DNA of 35,995 nucleotides from Aerococcus sanguinicola (GCF_008726925.1 NZ_VYWO01000009.1:1-35995); one strand, 5' to 3'. Numbered from the stretch's first letter, positions 22,111-29,754 are shown. Program-made: numbers and translations. The notes: a model not told the origin generated them from the letters alone.

Positions 22111-23475
22111 TTATTCAACTTCAAATTCTTGGCGAACTTGGTCAGCGATGCGGTTGGCATAGTCAGCGGCCAGGTCATCAGTCTTGGCTTCAACCATGAC
22201 CCGGAGAAGGTTTTCCGTTCCGCTAGGCCGAACGAGGATCCGTCCATCGCCGCCCATCTCGGCTTCAACCGCTTGGATAACCTCTTGGACCGTCTCAGAT
22301 TTCATGGCATCCTCGCGACCTTGGCGGGTCACTCGGACATTGACTAAGATTTGAGGATAAGTTTGCATTTCATCGGCTAATTCAGAGAGTTTCTTGCCGG
22401 TTTGTTTCATCACGAAGAGGAGTTGGATAGCGGTGAGTAAGCCGTCACCCGTGGTGTTATGTTCCATAAAGATAATATGGCCGGATTGCTCCCCACCGAG
22501 GGTATAGCCCTTCTCACGCATGGCTTCGACCACGTAACGGTCACCGACCTTAGTGGTTTCCACGTGAATACCAGCGGCTTCGGTAGCCTTGTGGAAGCCG
22601 AGATTGGACATGACGGTAGCGACAATGGTGTTGTCCTTCAGACGCCCGCGTTCATTCAAGTACTTGCCGCAGATGAACATGATGTGGTCCCCATCAATCA
22701 AGCGGCCCTTCTCATCCACTGCCAGGCAGCGGTCTCCGTCGCCATCGAAGGCAATGCCGACGTCCGCTTGGTTATCGCAAACCATTTGCGCCAAGGCTTC
22801 AGGGTGGGTAGACCCTACCCCATCGTTAATGTTCAAGCCGTCAGGGGATGAGGCCATGGTTTGGAAGTTGGTTTCCAGGTCAGCGAATAAGCGGTTGACC
22901 AGGGGTGAGGTCGCGCCATTCGCGGCATCGATGCAGACATTGATACCTTCTAGCGAGGAGGTGATGGTTGATTCGAGGAATTCCAAGTACTTGGAGGCTC
23001 CTTCTAAGTATTCACTCACCGTCCCCAGACCCTCACTGCTTGGTCGAGGGAGTGTATCTTCTTCCTGGTCGAGGAGGGCTTCGATTTCTAATTCTTGGTC
23101 GTCAGAAAGCTTGAAACCGTCACTCCCGAAGAACTTAATGCCGTTATCCGCTGCGGGGTTGTGGCTGGCTGAGATCATAACCCCAGCAGTAGCTCCGGTG
23201 GTACGGGTTAAGTAGGCGACCCCAGGAGTTGAAATGACGCCTAATTGGAAGACTTCGATACCAACGGATAGAAGTCCAGAAATCAGGGCGTGTTCGAGTA
23301 ACTGGCCTGAAATTCTTGGGTCGCGTGCCACAAGCACACGTGGATTCTCACTCTGTTCGCCGGCATGTTGGAGGAGGACATAGCCCCCGCAACGGCCTAA
23401 TTTGAAGGCGAGCTCTGGTGTTAATTCGCGGTTGGCTTCACCACGCACACCATCCGTTCCAAAATATTTACGCAT
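22111..23475 (-). CDS. glmM: Phosphoglucosamine mutase
   Basis: Protein of 454 residues that converts glucosamine-6-phosphate to glucosamine-1-phosphate for peptidoglycan precursors. The phosphoserine is Ser104 in [14 protein letters not shown], metal is held by FDGDGDR, the sugar-binding loop is GGEQSGHI, and the phosphate loop is [12 protein letters not shown]. Length is normal. AAGGAG lies 10 bases upstream of the ATG. It is last in the cdaA-cdaR-glmM operon; GlmM is known to bind and inhibit CdaA in related bacteria, linking wall synthesis to c-di-AMP. Confidence 0.97.
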   Translation of the reverse strand: MRKYFGTDGVRGEANRELTPELAFKLGRCGGYVLLQHAGEQSENPRVLVARDPRISGQLLEHALISGLLSVGIEVFQLGVISTPGVAYLTRTTGATAGVMISASHNPAADNGIKFFGSDGFKLSDDQELEIEALLDQEEDTLPRPSSEGLGTVSEYLEGASKYLEFLESTITSSLEGINVCIDAANGATSPLVNRLFADLETNFQTMASSPDGLNINDGVGSTHPEALAQMVCDNQADVGIAFDGDGDRCLAVDEKGRLIDGDHIMFICGKYLNERGRLKDNTIVATVMSNLGFHKATEAAGIHVETTKVGDRYVVEAMREKGYTLGGEQSGHIIFMEHNTTGDGLLTAIQLLFVMKQTGKKLSELADEMQTYPQILVNVRVTRQGREDAMKSETVQEVIQAVEAEMGGDGRILVRPSGTENLLRVMVEAKTDDLAADYANRIADQVRQEFEVE

Positions 23476-23574
23476 AATGAATAATCTCCTTAATATTGGT
23501 TTATTCGAGGATTTTTTCTTTTGTACAAGTCATCTTAACACGAAAGTTCCAGCCTGTGAAGCTTTAACTGGGGC

Positions 23575-24660
23575 TTAAGTGGAAGGGTCTTGTTCCTGGC
23601 TGGGGGCAGTCTGACGGCCAGCGCTTGACCGGGCCTCCTGGGACCGCTGGCGACCAGCAGAAGTCGAAGGCGAATTAGAGGCAGCCGTTGGATTGCTGGC
23701 CTGACTTTGCCGGTGGGGGATTACTTTGACCCGGACTTGGGCTGGCTCCATAGAAGTGACGCCCTGGGGCAATTCCAGGTCTACTTGGGTCTCTTCTTCC
23801 TTAGTGACTTGGCTAACGTCGACATAGCCTGTGACGCGGTTGAGCTGGTGGATGCTGGCAGGGTCGCCCGATAGGACCGTGTTGTGGGTGGTCAGCGGTT
23901 CAATTTCATAATCGGTATCGGCCCGGCCATTGACCGGCTCGAACTGGATGGGCACGGTATTGGTGTTGGACTGGATATCAACCTGGACTTCGACCTGCTT
24001 GGGATCGGCACTGATATCCAACATTTGCCCTTGGCTATCGGCAATCAGAACAGTTGCACTGGTTGTATAGGAGTCGCTGGCATCGCTTGGAATATCGACA
24101 TTGACATAGACCTGGCTGATCTCTTGGAGCTTGTCGCCAGAACCTGACAGGGTGACGGATTGAGGGTTGACGCTCACATTCCCTACCGCATAGTCAGGAG
24201 CGAGCTGGTCCGAATTGACCCTAACCTCGATAGGATAGGTCTGGGTCTGGAGCTCCGCGATAGTGATATTGACGCTGGAAGGGGAGAGCTTATAGTGCAA
24301 CTCCTTAGAAATCCCATCCAATCGGAGCTTGATATAGTGTTGGCCGGGCCCCAGCTGTTCCAAGTCTTCCGTCACTACCTTGAAGTTCTCAGCCTCAAGG
24401 GTCTGCTGGATGAGATTAGCTGGCCCTGACAGTTCCACATCGACGGTTTCAGGTAGGCCTGTAATATAGTAGTTTTGGACATTGCCCTTGATATGGACAG
24501 GGACATTGGAGATGGTTTCGGTGGAATTCTCACTCACATTCTGGAAGAAAGAAATGGGGTTGTCGTTGTAACGCTCTGCCTTAACGAAGACGAACATGGT
24601 CAAGGCGAGGAAGAGGGCGACAAGGAGGGTCAGCCACTTGTTGTCATAGATTTTATTCAT
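23575..24660 (-). CDS. cdaR: CdaA regulator CdaR (YbbR-domain protein)
   Basis: Protein of 361 residues. One N-terminal membrane segment (about residues 9-25) is followed by repeated YbbR domains outside the membrane, seen as recurring VxVxG / VxLSG patterns. The tail of about 45 residues is rich in Ser, Gln and Pro. CdaR interacts with CdaA and modulates its activity. The ATG at 24660 is preferred because GAGG lies 9 bases before it; the ATG at 24666 is too close to that site. It overlaps cdaA by 8 bp, so the two are coupled. A 99-bp gap then leads to glmM. Confidence 0.93.
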   Translation of the reverse strand: MNKIYDNKWLTLLVALFLALTMFVFVKAERYNDNPISFFQNVSENSTETISNVPVHIKGNVQNYYITGLPETVDVELSGPANLIQQTLEAENFKVVTEDLEQLGPGQHYIKLRLDGISKELHYKLSPSSVNITIAELQTQTYPIEVRVNSDQLAPDYAVGNVSVNPQSVTLSGSGDKLQEISQVYVNVDIPSDASDSYTTSATVLIADSQGQMLDISADPKQVEVQVDIQSNTNTVPIQFEPVNGRADTDYEIEPLTTHNTVLSGDPASIHQLNRVTGYVDVSQVTKEEETQVDLELPQGVTSMEPAQVRVKVIPHRQSQASNPTAASNSPSTSAGRQRSQEARSSAGRQTAPSQEQDPST

Positions 24661-25507
24661 CGTCATGCGCCTCGCTTTCCTTCTCTTCTTTAGCGAAAAG
24701 ACGGCTTAGGATATTGCTTTCGGACTGTTCTTCGGCCACAATGAAGTGGTCTTTCAGACTCTGACGGAGTTCATCCTCGGAGAGGTCGCGGATAATCCGT
24801 CCGCGGTAGGTGAGGGAGATGCCACCGGTTTCCTCAGAGACCACGACGGTGATGGCATCGGTCTGCTCGCTCAGCCCCACTGCCGCCCGGTGCCGGGTCC
24901 CCAGCTCCTTAGGAATATCAGGATTCTCTGACAGGGGAAGGAAACTAGCGGCAGAGCTGATCTCACCATCTTGGATAATGACCGCCCCATCGTGGAGGGG
25001 GGTATTGGGGATGAAGATATTGATCAGGAGTTGGGAGCTGACAGCTGCATTCAAGCTAATCCCCGTCTTGGCAAATTCAGTCAAGGACTGTTCTTGCTCA
25101 ATTGAGATCAGGGCGCCAATCCGCCGCTTGGCCATGTACTTGGACGCATCGATAATCTCTTCTACCATCTCTTCCATGGGGTTGGTGTACATCTGCTGCC
25201 TCTTAGCGGCGAAGAGACGCTGGCCTAGGTGCTCCAGCCCACGCCGGATCTCCGGTTGGAAGATAATGAGGACCCCAACAACCGACCACTGGATAATACT
25301 GTTCATAATCCAGTCGATGGTCTCCAAGCGAAAGACGGAGCTAAGAATCTTAATCACAATAAAGACAAAAATCCCATTCAAAATATTGATCGCCTTGGTA
25401 TGTCGGATCACCTTCAATAATTGGTAGAAGAGGAACCAGACAATCAGGATATCAATCAGATTGAAGAGGTGTTGCAGGGTAAAAATAGATGACCAGTCAA
25501 AGGACAT
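24653..25507 (-). CDS. cdaA: Diadenylate cyclase CdaA
   Basis: Protein of 284 residues with three N-terminal membrane segments (within about 10-85) and a cytoplasmic DAC domain. The cyclase motifs DGA (173-175) and RHR (205-207) are intact. It makes cyclic di-AMP from two ATP, the essential second messenger that controls potassium and osmolyte uptake and wall balance in Firmicutes. AAGGAGG lies 7 bases upstream of the ATG. It is the first gene of the operon with cdaR and glmM, the usual order in this group. Confidence 0.97.
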   Translation of the reverse strand: MSFDWSSIFTLQHLFNLIDILIVWFLFYQLLKVIRHTKAINILNGIFVFIVIKILSSVFRLETIDWIMNSIIQWSVVGVLIIFQPEIRRGLEHLGQRLFAAKRQQMYTNPMEEMVEEIIDASKYMAKRRIGALISIEQEQSLTEFAKTGISLNAAVSSQLLINIFIPNTPLHDGAVIIQDGEISSAASFLPLSENPDIPKELGTRHRAAVGLSEQTDAITVVVSEETGGISLTYRGRIIRDLSEDELRQSLKDHFIVAEEQSESNILSRLFAKEEKESEAHDDE

Positions 25508-25562
25508 GGCGGGGCCTCCTTATCAGCTAATTAGAGAATGACACAAGCATTCTTACTTATTA

Positions 25563-25571
25563 AGTATAGCA
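25563..25571 (-). promoter_or_regulatory. Extended -10 promoter of the cdaA operon
   Basis: TG-C-TATACT on the minus strand. No clear -35 is present, as is usual when the TG extension is used. The start site is about 45 bases before the cdaA start. Confidence 0.6.
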
Positions 25572-25689
25572 TATCCAGGACCACAAACGAGCGCTAAGGC
25601 CTGGGCCAAAGCTTAGGAAAAGCTTAAAGTGACTGGTAAATTACCATCATTAATTATAAGGGTTAAATATATTAAAGAAGGGATTTGGG

Positions 25690-25736
25690 AATAGTTTGTT
25701 ATTTAATGTTTTGTTAAAATTAAATAACAAACTATT
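25690..25736. repeat. Perfect 18-bp inverted repeat upstream of a small membrane-protein gene
   Basis: AATAGTTTGTTATTTAAT and its exact complement (25719-25736) flank an 11-bp loop, 23 bp before the next start codon. There is no T-run, so it is not a terminator. It may be an operator, or a hairpin that affects translation. The stretch 25572-25689 shows nothing else. Confidence 0.8.
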
Positions 25737-25759
25737 TATAGAAAGTAGAGACAGAAAGA

Positions 25760-25978
25760 ATGAAAATTCAAATAAGAGATCTTTTAAAACTTACTCTGAC
25801 GATGATCGTCGGGGCCTATTTCATCCGAACTTTTAATGAGACGGGTTGGCCTTTTACTCAGACGGATCTGTTTTGGGGACTGGTTCTTACTGTAATAGCT
25901 ATTGTTGTTCCTCGGATTAAAGCCTATCAGAAAGCTAAATACCAGGCCAAGTGGGGGAAACCGACCAATCGGAGATAA
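25760..25978 (+). CDS. Small two-segment membrane protein
   Basis: Protein of 72 residues with two hydrophobic segments (about 8-27 and 36-53) and a basic C-terminus (KAYQKAKYQAKWGKPTNRR). I do not recognise a family. The ribosome binding site before the ATG is weak (an AGA-rich stretch), which goes with a perfect inverted repeat immediately upstream. It is followed by a second small membrane-protein gene with its own inverted repeat, and local AT content is higher than in flanking genes. Confidence 0.6.
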   Translation: MKIQIRDLLKLTLTMIVGAYFIRTFNETGWPFTQTDLFWGLVLTVIAIVVPRIKAYQKAKYQAKWGKPTNRR

Positions 25979-26009
25979 GAAGCTTTTTATTTATACAATG
26001 GCAAAAAAA

Positions 26010-26058
26010 CAAACATATGTTAAACTATAATTACCATTATAAATTTAACATATGTTTG
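26010..26058. repeat. Two-part inverted repeat upstream of a membrane-protein gene
   Basis: A 15-bp outer arm CAAACATATGTTAAA and its exact complement, and an inner 6-bp arm TATAAT / ATTATA around a 4-nt loop, with 1 and 2 unpaired bases between. Seven A precede it, so on the minus strand it looks like a terminator although no minus-strand gene lies upstream. It lies 17 bp before the next start codon. Confidence 0.8.
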
Positions 26059-26075
26059 GGAGTGTGAGATCTTTG

Positions 26076-26450
26076 ATGCGAAAAGAACAGCTTTGGCCAT
26101 TATGGAAAGGGCTGGCGGGGCTCACCTGGCTGCTTTATTTTTACTTTTTGATTAGCCAAGCAGAAGTCAGCTGGTGGTTTCAATGGCTGGCGAGAATAAC
26201 CTTCTTATTATCATTATTAGTCATTGATCAGGTTTTTGACAAACGTCAAGAATTGGGGAAAAAGAAGTTTTATCAGTACCTTATTGGTATTCCTCTCCTC
26301 TCATTTCCACTAATAGTTTTTAATCCTTTTACTGAAATGGAGACCATTACTTGGACTGATTTTAAGTTGGTGGGTCTGCTGACCCTAGCCTTCATTATCA
26401 TGATCGTCCTAGCCAATATCTTCTATTTTAGAAGGCAAGAGAGGAATTAA
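26076..26450 (+). CDS. Four-segment membrane protein of unknown function
   Basis: Protein of 124 residues with four hydrophobic segments (about 10-27, 33-49, 67-83 and 96-117), separated by short charged loops. No family recognised. The ATG at 26076 is preferred over the one at 26052, which lies inside the inverted repeat. GGGAG (13 bases upstream) or a weaker GAG (7 bases) would serve as ribosome binding site. It pairs with the preceding small gene in position and style; both might form one small unit. Function unknown. Confidence 0.6.
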   Translation: MRKEQLWPLWKGLAGLTWLLYFYFLISQAEVSWWFQWLARITFLLSLLVIDQVFDKRQELGKKKFYQYLIGIPLLSFPLIVFNPFTEMETITWTDFKLVGLLTLAFIIMIVLANIFYFRRQERN

Positions 26451-26473
26451 TCCGAAAAAATATCAAAAAGCTC

Positions 26474-26502
26474 TTGCCAAGCTTAGGCTGAGATGTTATT
26501 AT
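26474..26502 (+). promoter_or_regulatory. Promoter of the tRNA-Tyr/tRNA-Gln pair
   Basis: TTGCCA, 17-bp spacer, TATTAT; an overlapping TATAAT three bases on gives a 20-bp spacer. It lies about 30 bases before tRNA-Tyr. Confidence 0.7.
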
Positions 26503-26534
26503 AATTGAGTACGATAAATCAAATTGATTCGTCG

Positions 26535-26615
26535 GGTGGGATAGCGAAGTGGCTAAACGCGGCGGACTGTAAATCCGCTCCTTCGGGTTCATAGGTTCGA
26601 ATCCTATTCCCACCA
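26535..26615 (+). tRNA. tRNA-Tyr (GTA)
   Basis: 81 nt with a long variable arm. Acceptor GGTGGGA / TCCCACC, anticodon loop CTGTAAA reading GTA, T-loop GGTTCGAATCC. CCA is not encoded. Confidence 0.97.
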
Positions 26616-26628
26616 TTTCAATTATTAT

Positions 26629-26700
26629 TGGGGTATCGCCAAGTGGTAAGGCAACAGACTTTGACTCTGTTATGCGTTGGTTCGAATCCAGCTACCCCAG
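26629..26700 (+). tRNA. tRNA-Gln (TTG)
   Basis: 72 nt. Acceptor TGGGGTA / TACCCCA, anticodon loop CTTTGAC reading TTG, T-loop GGTTCGAATCC. CCA is not encoded. It is 13 bp after tRNA-Tyr. Confidence 0.96.
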
Positions 26701-26707
26701 TTGAGAT

Positions 26708-26732
26708 GACCAGCTCTGAGCTGGTCTTTTTT
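26708..26732 (+). terminator. tRNA operon terminator
   Basis: GACCAGCT-CTG-AGCTGGTC stem followed by six T. Confidence 0.93.
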
Positions 26733-26810
26733 GTTTCTTTATTTTTGTTAGTGATTAGTGGTTCAAGAATTATTAGGTCATCTAATTTTTTAATTTTGAG
26801 CAGGAGTGGA

Positions 26811-26999
26811 GCTTTGAAGTTGATCGTTAGCCATGAACAAGCAAGTAAAGCGAATTACGGTGCGTAGACGTTAGTCGTACGCAGCGTTTGAGATTTGCTA
26901 GGCGAGAGACCTTGGCTCGAGCCGGTGCCATGGCTTTTAACGATCAAATTCAAAAGCGGAACGGATGCTCACCGATACGGTGTACAAATGAAGCTTTTG
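26811..26999. other. Long structured non-coding region
   Basis: GCTTTGAAGTTGATCGTTA-GCCATG (26811-26835) pairs with CATGGC-TTT-TAACGATCAA plus its extension (26929-26957). The 93-bp interior holds GCGTA-GAC-GTTA-GTC-G-TACGC and the palindrome GGCTCGAGCC. A second hairpin follows (CAAAAGC / GCTTTTG, 26951-26999, with CACCG/CGGTG inside). The two outer helices share the AAAAGC arm, so the folds compete. There is no open reading frame and no RNA family I recognise. It ends just before the promoter of the next gene. Confidence 0.6.
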
Positions 27000-27011
27000 T
27001 GCGAATGAATA

Positions 27012-27040
27012 TTGTAGCTATTCAACAGAATTGTTATACT
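27012..27040 (+). promoter_or_regulatory. Promoter of the 172-residue membrane protein gene
   Basis: TTGTAG, 17-bp spacer, TATACT, starting 12 bp after the structured region. The structured region is therefore not part of this mRNA. Confidence 0.75.
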
Positions 27041-27070
27041 TAACTTAGCTCGAGAAAGGAGTGGTCCCTT

Positions 27071-27589
27071 ATGGAATTATCCCAAGATCAAGTGCTTATC
27101 CGGCGCTTAAAACGTTTTGCTATCTTTTTCTTAGTCATTAGTATTTTTAATGTGATTTCTCAATTGATTACTACGATTTCATCCTTCCAATCTAAGGCTT
27201 TCGATGCTAGCCAATTTGAAATGTTGGGCCCTGAGATGGTGGAACAGATGCGGCAGACCTTCGCTTATTCCCATTCTATGCCTGTCCGGCTCATGAATGT
27301 GGTCTATCTTCTATTATATGTGGTTTTGGTTTATCTCTTCTATAAGGAGTGGCAGAAGTTGCGGGACTTCCAGATCGATCCCCAGACCAAGACCAACTTC
27401 ACTATTGCCTGTGCCATCAGCTTGGCTATTCCCTTGGTTAATGCGCTCTTAACGCATCTGGCAGGTCTCGGTGCTTTCTCCGCTATGGCTGGTTGGATTG
27501 GCGCTGCCATTGTGATTGTCTTGAACCTGATTCTTTTCGGGATTTGTTTCTATACCTATAAGAAGTTGGCAGACCAGGGGGCAGTTTAG
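27071..27589 (+). CDS. Four-segment membrane protein of unknown function
   Basis: Protein of 172 residues with four hydrophobic segments (about 14-37, 77-92, 108-130 and 138-160). The polar loop after the first segment contains SQFEMLGPEMVEQMRQTF. No family recognised, no catalytic motif seen. AAAGGAG lies 8 bases upstream of the ATG. It has its own promoter and a strong terminator, so it is monocistronic. Function unknown. Confidence 0.75.
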   Translation: MELSQDQVLIRRLKRFAIFFLVISIFNVISQLITTISSFQSKAFDASQFEMLGPEMVEQMRQTFAYSHSMPVRLMNVVYLLLYVVLVYLFYKEWQKLRDFQIDPQTKTNFTIACAISLAIPLVNALLTHLAGLGAFSAMAGWIGAAIVIVLNLILFGICFYTYKKLADQGAV

Positions 27590-27602
27590 CTCCTCGGCCT
27601 AT

Positions 27603-27650
27603 AGCCTGGTCGTTCGGAAGACTTGCTTGTCCGAGCGGGCAGGCTTTTCT
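27603..27650 (+). terminator. Terminator of the 172-residue protein gene
   Basis: AGCCTG / CAGGCT closing an inner CGTTCGGA / TCCGAGCG stem, then a T-rich tract. Confidence 0.88.
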
Positions 27651-27708
27651 TTTTGCCCTCCTGCGTGTTAAGCTACAGGCATGAGCATGAAGAGAGGAGT
27701 TTTGAACT

Positions 27709-28149
27709 ATGTTATCAATTTATCGCTCAGGCGACCAGGCGCCAACCCATATAATTGAACTTTTGCAGGAGGCGGACTTTCCTGGAGGGGGTTATCTGGC
27801 TGAGAAGTTGGCGGACCAGGAGCTCCAGGCGGATGAAATGGTCTTAGTCGTGACGGATGCAGAGGGAGGACTCATGGCCTTTGCCTCCCTCTTAGCGGAA
27901 GACATTGTCCCTGACCTCGACTATGGCCCCTTCCTAGCGGCCGTCTATGTTGACCCGGCCTACCGCGGCCAAGGGATCTTCTACCATCTCGTCTCCTTGG
28001 TCGAACTCGAAGCCAAGAGCCAAGGTCAGAGCCAGCTCTATGTGATCTCCCAACACAAAAACCTTTATAGTAAGGTGGGTTATCAGTTCAAAGAAGACCT
28101 GGTCGACTTCATGGACCGGCCGGTTTATTGCTTCAGCAAGGCCCTTTAA
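27709..28149 (+). CDS. GNAT-family N-acetyltransferase
   Basis: Protein of 146 residues with one GNAT domain. The acetyl-CoA motif is AAVYVDPAYRGQGIFYHLV, and the C-terminal strand-helix is LYVISQHKNLYSKVGYQF. Substrate unknown. The start is ATG at 27709, preceded by GAGAGGAG. It is monocistronic between two terminators. An unused AAGGAGG lies immediately after the stop codon with no start codon nearby; it may be a remnant of a lost downstream gene. Confidence 0.87.
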   Translation: MLSIYRSGDQAPTHIIELLQEADFPGGGYLAEKLADQELQADEMVLVVTDAEGGLMAFASLLAEDIVPDLDYGPFLAAVYVDPAYRGQGIFYHLVSLVELEAKSQGQSQLYVISQHKNLYSKVGYQFKEDLVDFMDRPVYCFSKAL

Positions 28150-28176
28150 GGAGGCAATATAACAATTCTTACAAGC

Positions 28177-28235
28177 AGCCAAGTGCGACAAAGCCCCTTC
28201 TGATGGGGATTTACTTCGGACTTGGCTTTTCTTTT
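28177..28235 (+). terminator. Terminator of the GNAT gene
   Basis: AGCCAAGT / ACTTGGCT stem with an inner CCCC/GGGG hairpin, followed by TTTTCTTTT. Confidence 0.82.
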
Positions 28236-28344
28236 ATCATTTCTTAGGAATTTTTGTCACAATGCAGTATGTTATTTCTGACAAAAGACAATATCTGCCA
28301 CTTTTTATTACAGGATTTTTACATTTTTTCAGAGAAATTGCAAA

Positions 28345-28407
28345 AGCTCCAGACTTATTAACAGAGTCGTTAAGGCTGATTAACAAGTCGGTCGGAGGGC
28401 TTTTTTT
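28345..28407 (+). terminator. Terminator upstream of the LysM gene
   Basis: AGC-TCC / GGA...GCT closing GACTT / AAGTC, with an inner TTAAC / GTTAA hairpin, then seven T. No gene is found between the GNAT terminator and this site, so it ends either a leader transcript of the LysM gene or a short RNA from 28240-28345. An inverted TTTTGTCA / TGACAAAA repeat (28255-28288 region) lies upstream. Confidence 0.6.
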
Positions 28408-28417
28408 GTTTTGGGGG

Positions 28418-28465
28418 CCGTGCTAAGATATTTCTTGTCGACGAGACAAGGCCACGGTGCCTTAG
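28418..28465 (+). promoter_or_regulatory. Promoter and leader structure of the LysM gene
   Basis: TG-C-TAAGAT (28421-28429) can serve as an extended -10, with a start near 28436. The mRNA would then begin at a perfect 6-bp hairpin (CTTGTC-GACGA-GACAAG, 28434-28450), which would shield its 5' end. If transcription starts further up, CCGTG/CACGG and CTAAG/CTTAG can form an H-type pseudoknot around that hairpin. I cannot tell which holds. Confidence 0.45.
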
Positions 28466-28518
28466 CCTGAAGTGAAAGAATATAGATAAAAAGAGATGAA
28501 AAAGGAGAATTTATTCAA

Positions 28519-29223
28519 ATGAAATTTAACAAGGTACTTTTCGGAGCAAGTGTTGCAATCGCAGGTTTCGCTTTCCAAGCGGTTCAAGGTCAAGATGTTC
28601 AAGCAGCTGAATGGGTAGCTCGTACAGTTGAACAAGTTCAATCAGACGTTAAGACTGTTGACGGCGATGCTAAAGAATACACTGTTCAATGGGGTGACAC
28701 CTTAAACGTAATCGCAGCAGCAGTGAACGCTGATGTTGACGCAATCGCTGACCTCAACGACATCGAAAACGCCAACCTTATCGAACCTGGCCAAAAATTA
28801 AGCTTCGAAGTTGATAAAGACGGTAAAGCCCACAATATCAAGGCTGAAGGTCAAGAGGCTGCAAGCACAGACCAAGCTACAGCTCAACCACAAGCTCAAG
28901 CCACTTCATATGCCAACGCACCAGCTGCCCAACCTTCACAACAAGCTTACAGCTATGAAGCCCCTGCTCAAGCAGCACCAGCCGCTTCAAACTACACCGG
29001 CTCATCTTCATCTGCTAAAGAAATCATCGCCCAACGCGAATCAGGCGGCTCCTACACAGCAACTAACGGCCAATACATCGGACGTTACCAATTATCAGCC
29101 AGCTACCTAGGCGGCGACCACTCCCCAGCCAACCAAGAACGCGTGGCTGACCAATACGTTGCCAGCCGCTACGGCTCATGGGACAACGCCCTAGCCTTCT
29201 GGAACAACAACGGTTGGTATTAA
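28519..29223 (+). CDS. Secreted LysM protein with Apf/transglycosylase-like C-terminal domain
   Basis: Protein of 234 residues. The signal peptide probably ends at VQA before AEW (about residue 29). It is followed by one LysM domain (YTVQWGDTLNVIAAAVNADV, about 53-97), an Ala/Gln-rich linker (about 110-160), and a C-terminal domain IIAQRESGGSYTATNGQYIG ending RYGSWDNALAFWNNNGWY. The last part matches aggregation-promoting factors and SceD/IsaA-like wall enzymes; the Glu in RESGG is the likely catalytic residue. AAAGGAG precedes the ATG. Strong codon bias suggests high expression. Rod repeats begin 5 bp after its stop codon. Confidence 0.92.
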   Translation: MKFNKVLFGASVAIAGFAFQAVQGQDVQAAEWVARTVEQVQSDVKTVDGDAKEYTVQWGDTLNVIAAAVNADVDAIADLNDIENANLIEPGQKLSFEVDKDGKAHNIKAEGQEAASTDQATAQPQAQATSYANAPAAQPSQQAYSYEAPAQAAPAASNYTGSSSSAKEIIAQRESGGSYTATNGQYIGRYQLSASYLGGDHSPANQERVADQYVASRYGSWDNALAFWNNNGWY

Positions 29224-29228
29224 AATAA

Positions 29229-29342
29229 GGGTGAGAGCAAGAGCGGTTAGCTTTGGATGCTTGGAGTGAGTCGGAATAAGGGCAAGCCCCGCTTGCACGT
29301 TTCCGACTTGCGAAAGCACTCCAAAGCTGCTCTTGCGAACCC
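29229..29342 (+). repeat. Rod-repeat unit A
   Basis: A 114-bp unit from GGGTGAGA to GAACCC. Helices: GGGT/ACCC, GCAAGAGC/GCTCTTGC, AGCTTTGG/CCAAAGCT, TGCTT/AAGCA, AGTCGGAA/TTCCGACT, apical GCAAG/CTTGC. Junctions: GAGA opposite GA, bulge GGTT, A opposite CT, GGA opposite GA. It starts 5 bp after the LysM stop codon. Confidence 0.85.
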
Positions 29343-29351
29343 AACTAAATA

Positions 29352-29461
29352 GGGTGTGAAGGCTAGCGGGAGAAATAGACCTCTGGAGCCAAAAGCCAGA
29401 GAAGACTAAAAGTCCTCGGCGGCTTTTGGTGAAGAGGAGCTATTTCTGCTAGCCTGAACCC
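29352..29461 (+). repeat. Rod-repeat unit B
   Basis: A 110-bp unit. Helices: GGGT/ACCC, AGGCTAGC/GCTAGCCT, AGAAATAG/CTATTTCT, CCTCT/AGAGG, GCCAAAAGCC/GGCTTTTGGT, apical GACT/AGTC. Junctions: GTGA opposite GA, bulge GGG, A opposite AG, GGA opposite GA. The linker from unit A is AACTAAATA. Confidence 0.85.
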
Positions 29462-29470
29462 AACTAAACA

Positions 29471-29583
29471 GGGTGAGAGCAAAGGCGTTTAGAAAGGGAT
29501 GACTGGAGGCAAAAGGGATAAGGACGGCTTTAGCCGACCGTTCCCTTTTGCTGAAGTCACTCCCTTTCTGCCTTTGCGAACCC
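29471..29583 (+). repeat. Rod-repeat unit C
   Basis: A 113-bp unit. Helices: GGGT/ACCC, GCAAAGGC/GCCTTTGC, AGAAAGGG/CCCTTTCT, TGACT/AGTCA, GGCAAAAGGG/CCCTTTTGCT, apical CGGCT/AGCCG. Junctions: GAGA opposite GA, bulge GTTT, A opposite CT, GGA opposite GA. It is the closest relative of unit E on the minus strand at 16612-16725. Confidence 0.85.
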
Positions 29584-29588
29584 AACTA

Positions 29589-29730
29589 GGGTGTGAGGGC
29601 GCACGGTTAGAGCCAAACAAGTTTCTAACATTCACACAGAGCTATCGAGTGTGGGTTGATGCTGTTCAACCCACAGACAGAGCCAGCAAGTGTGGATAGA
29701 CAGAGTCTGCGACCGAGAGCGCTCTGCCCC
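29589..29730 (+). repeat. Divergent rod-repeat unit D
   Basis: Starts GGGTGTGAGGGCGCACGGTTAG, almost as unit F does, but is longer (about 142 bp) and does not close with GAACCC. An apical 9-bp hairpin TGTGGGTTG/CAACCCACA and CACAC/GTGTG pairs are present. It is probably a decayed or chimeric last unit. The right boundary is uncertain. Confidence 0.6.
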
Positions 29731-29754
29731 TAATCAATAAAATAATCAATCATC

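Noticed and set aside
26811..26999. Further member of the rod-repeat family
   Set aside because: It has a GTT-AG junction resembling the second junction of the rods, but lacks GGGT/ACCC ends and the GGA/GA loop.
28400..28518. ydaO-type c-di-AMP riboswitch before the LysM gene
   Set aside because: Such switches often precede wall-hydrolase genes, but none of the conserved core segments is present and the region is too short.
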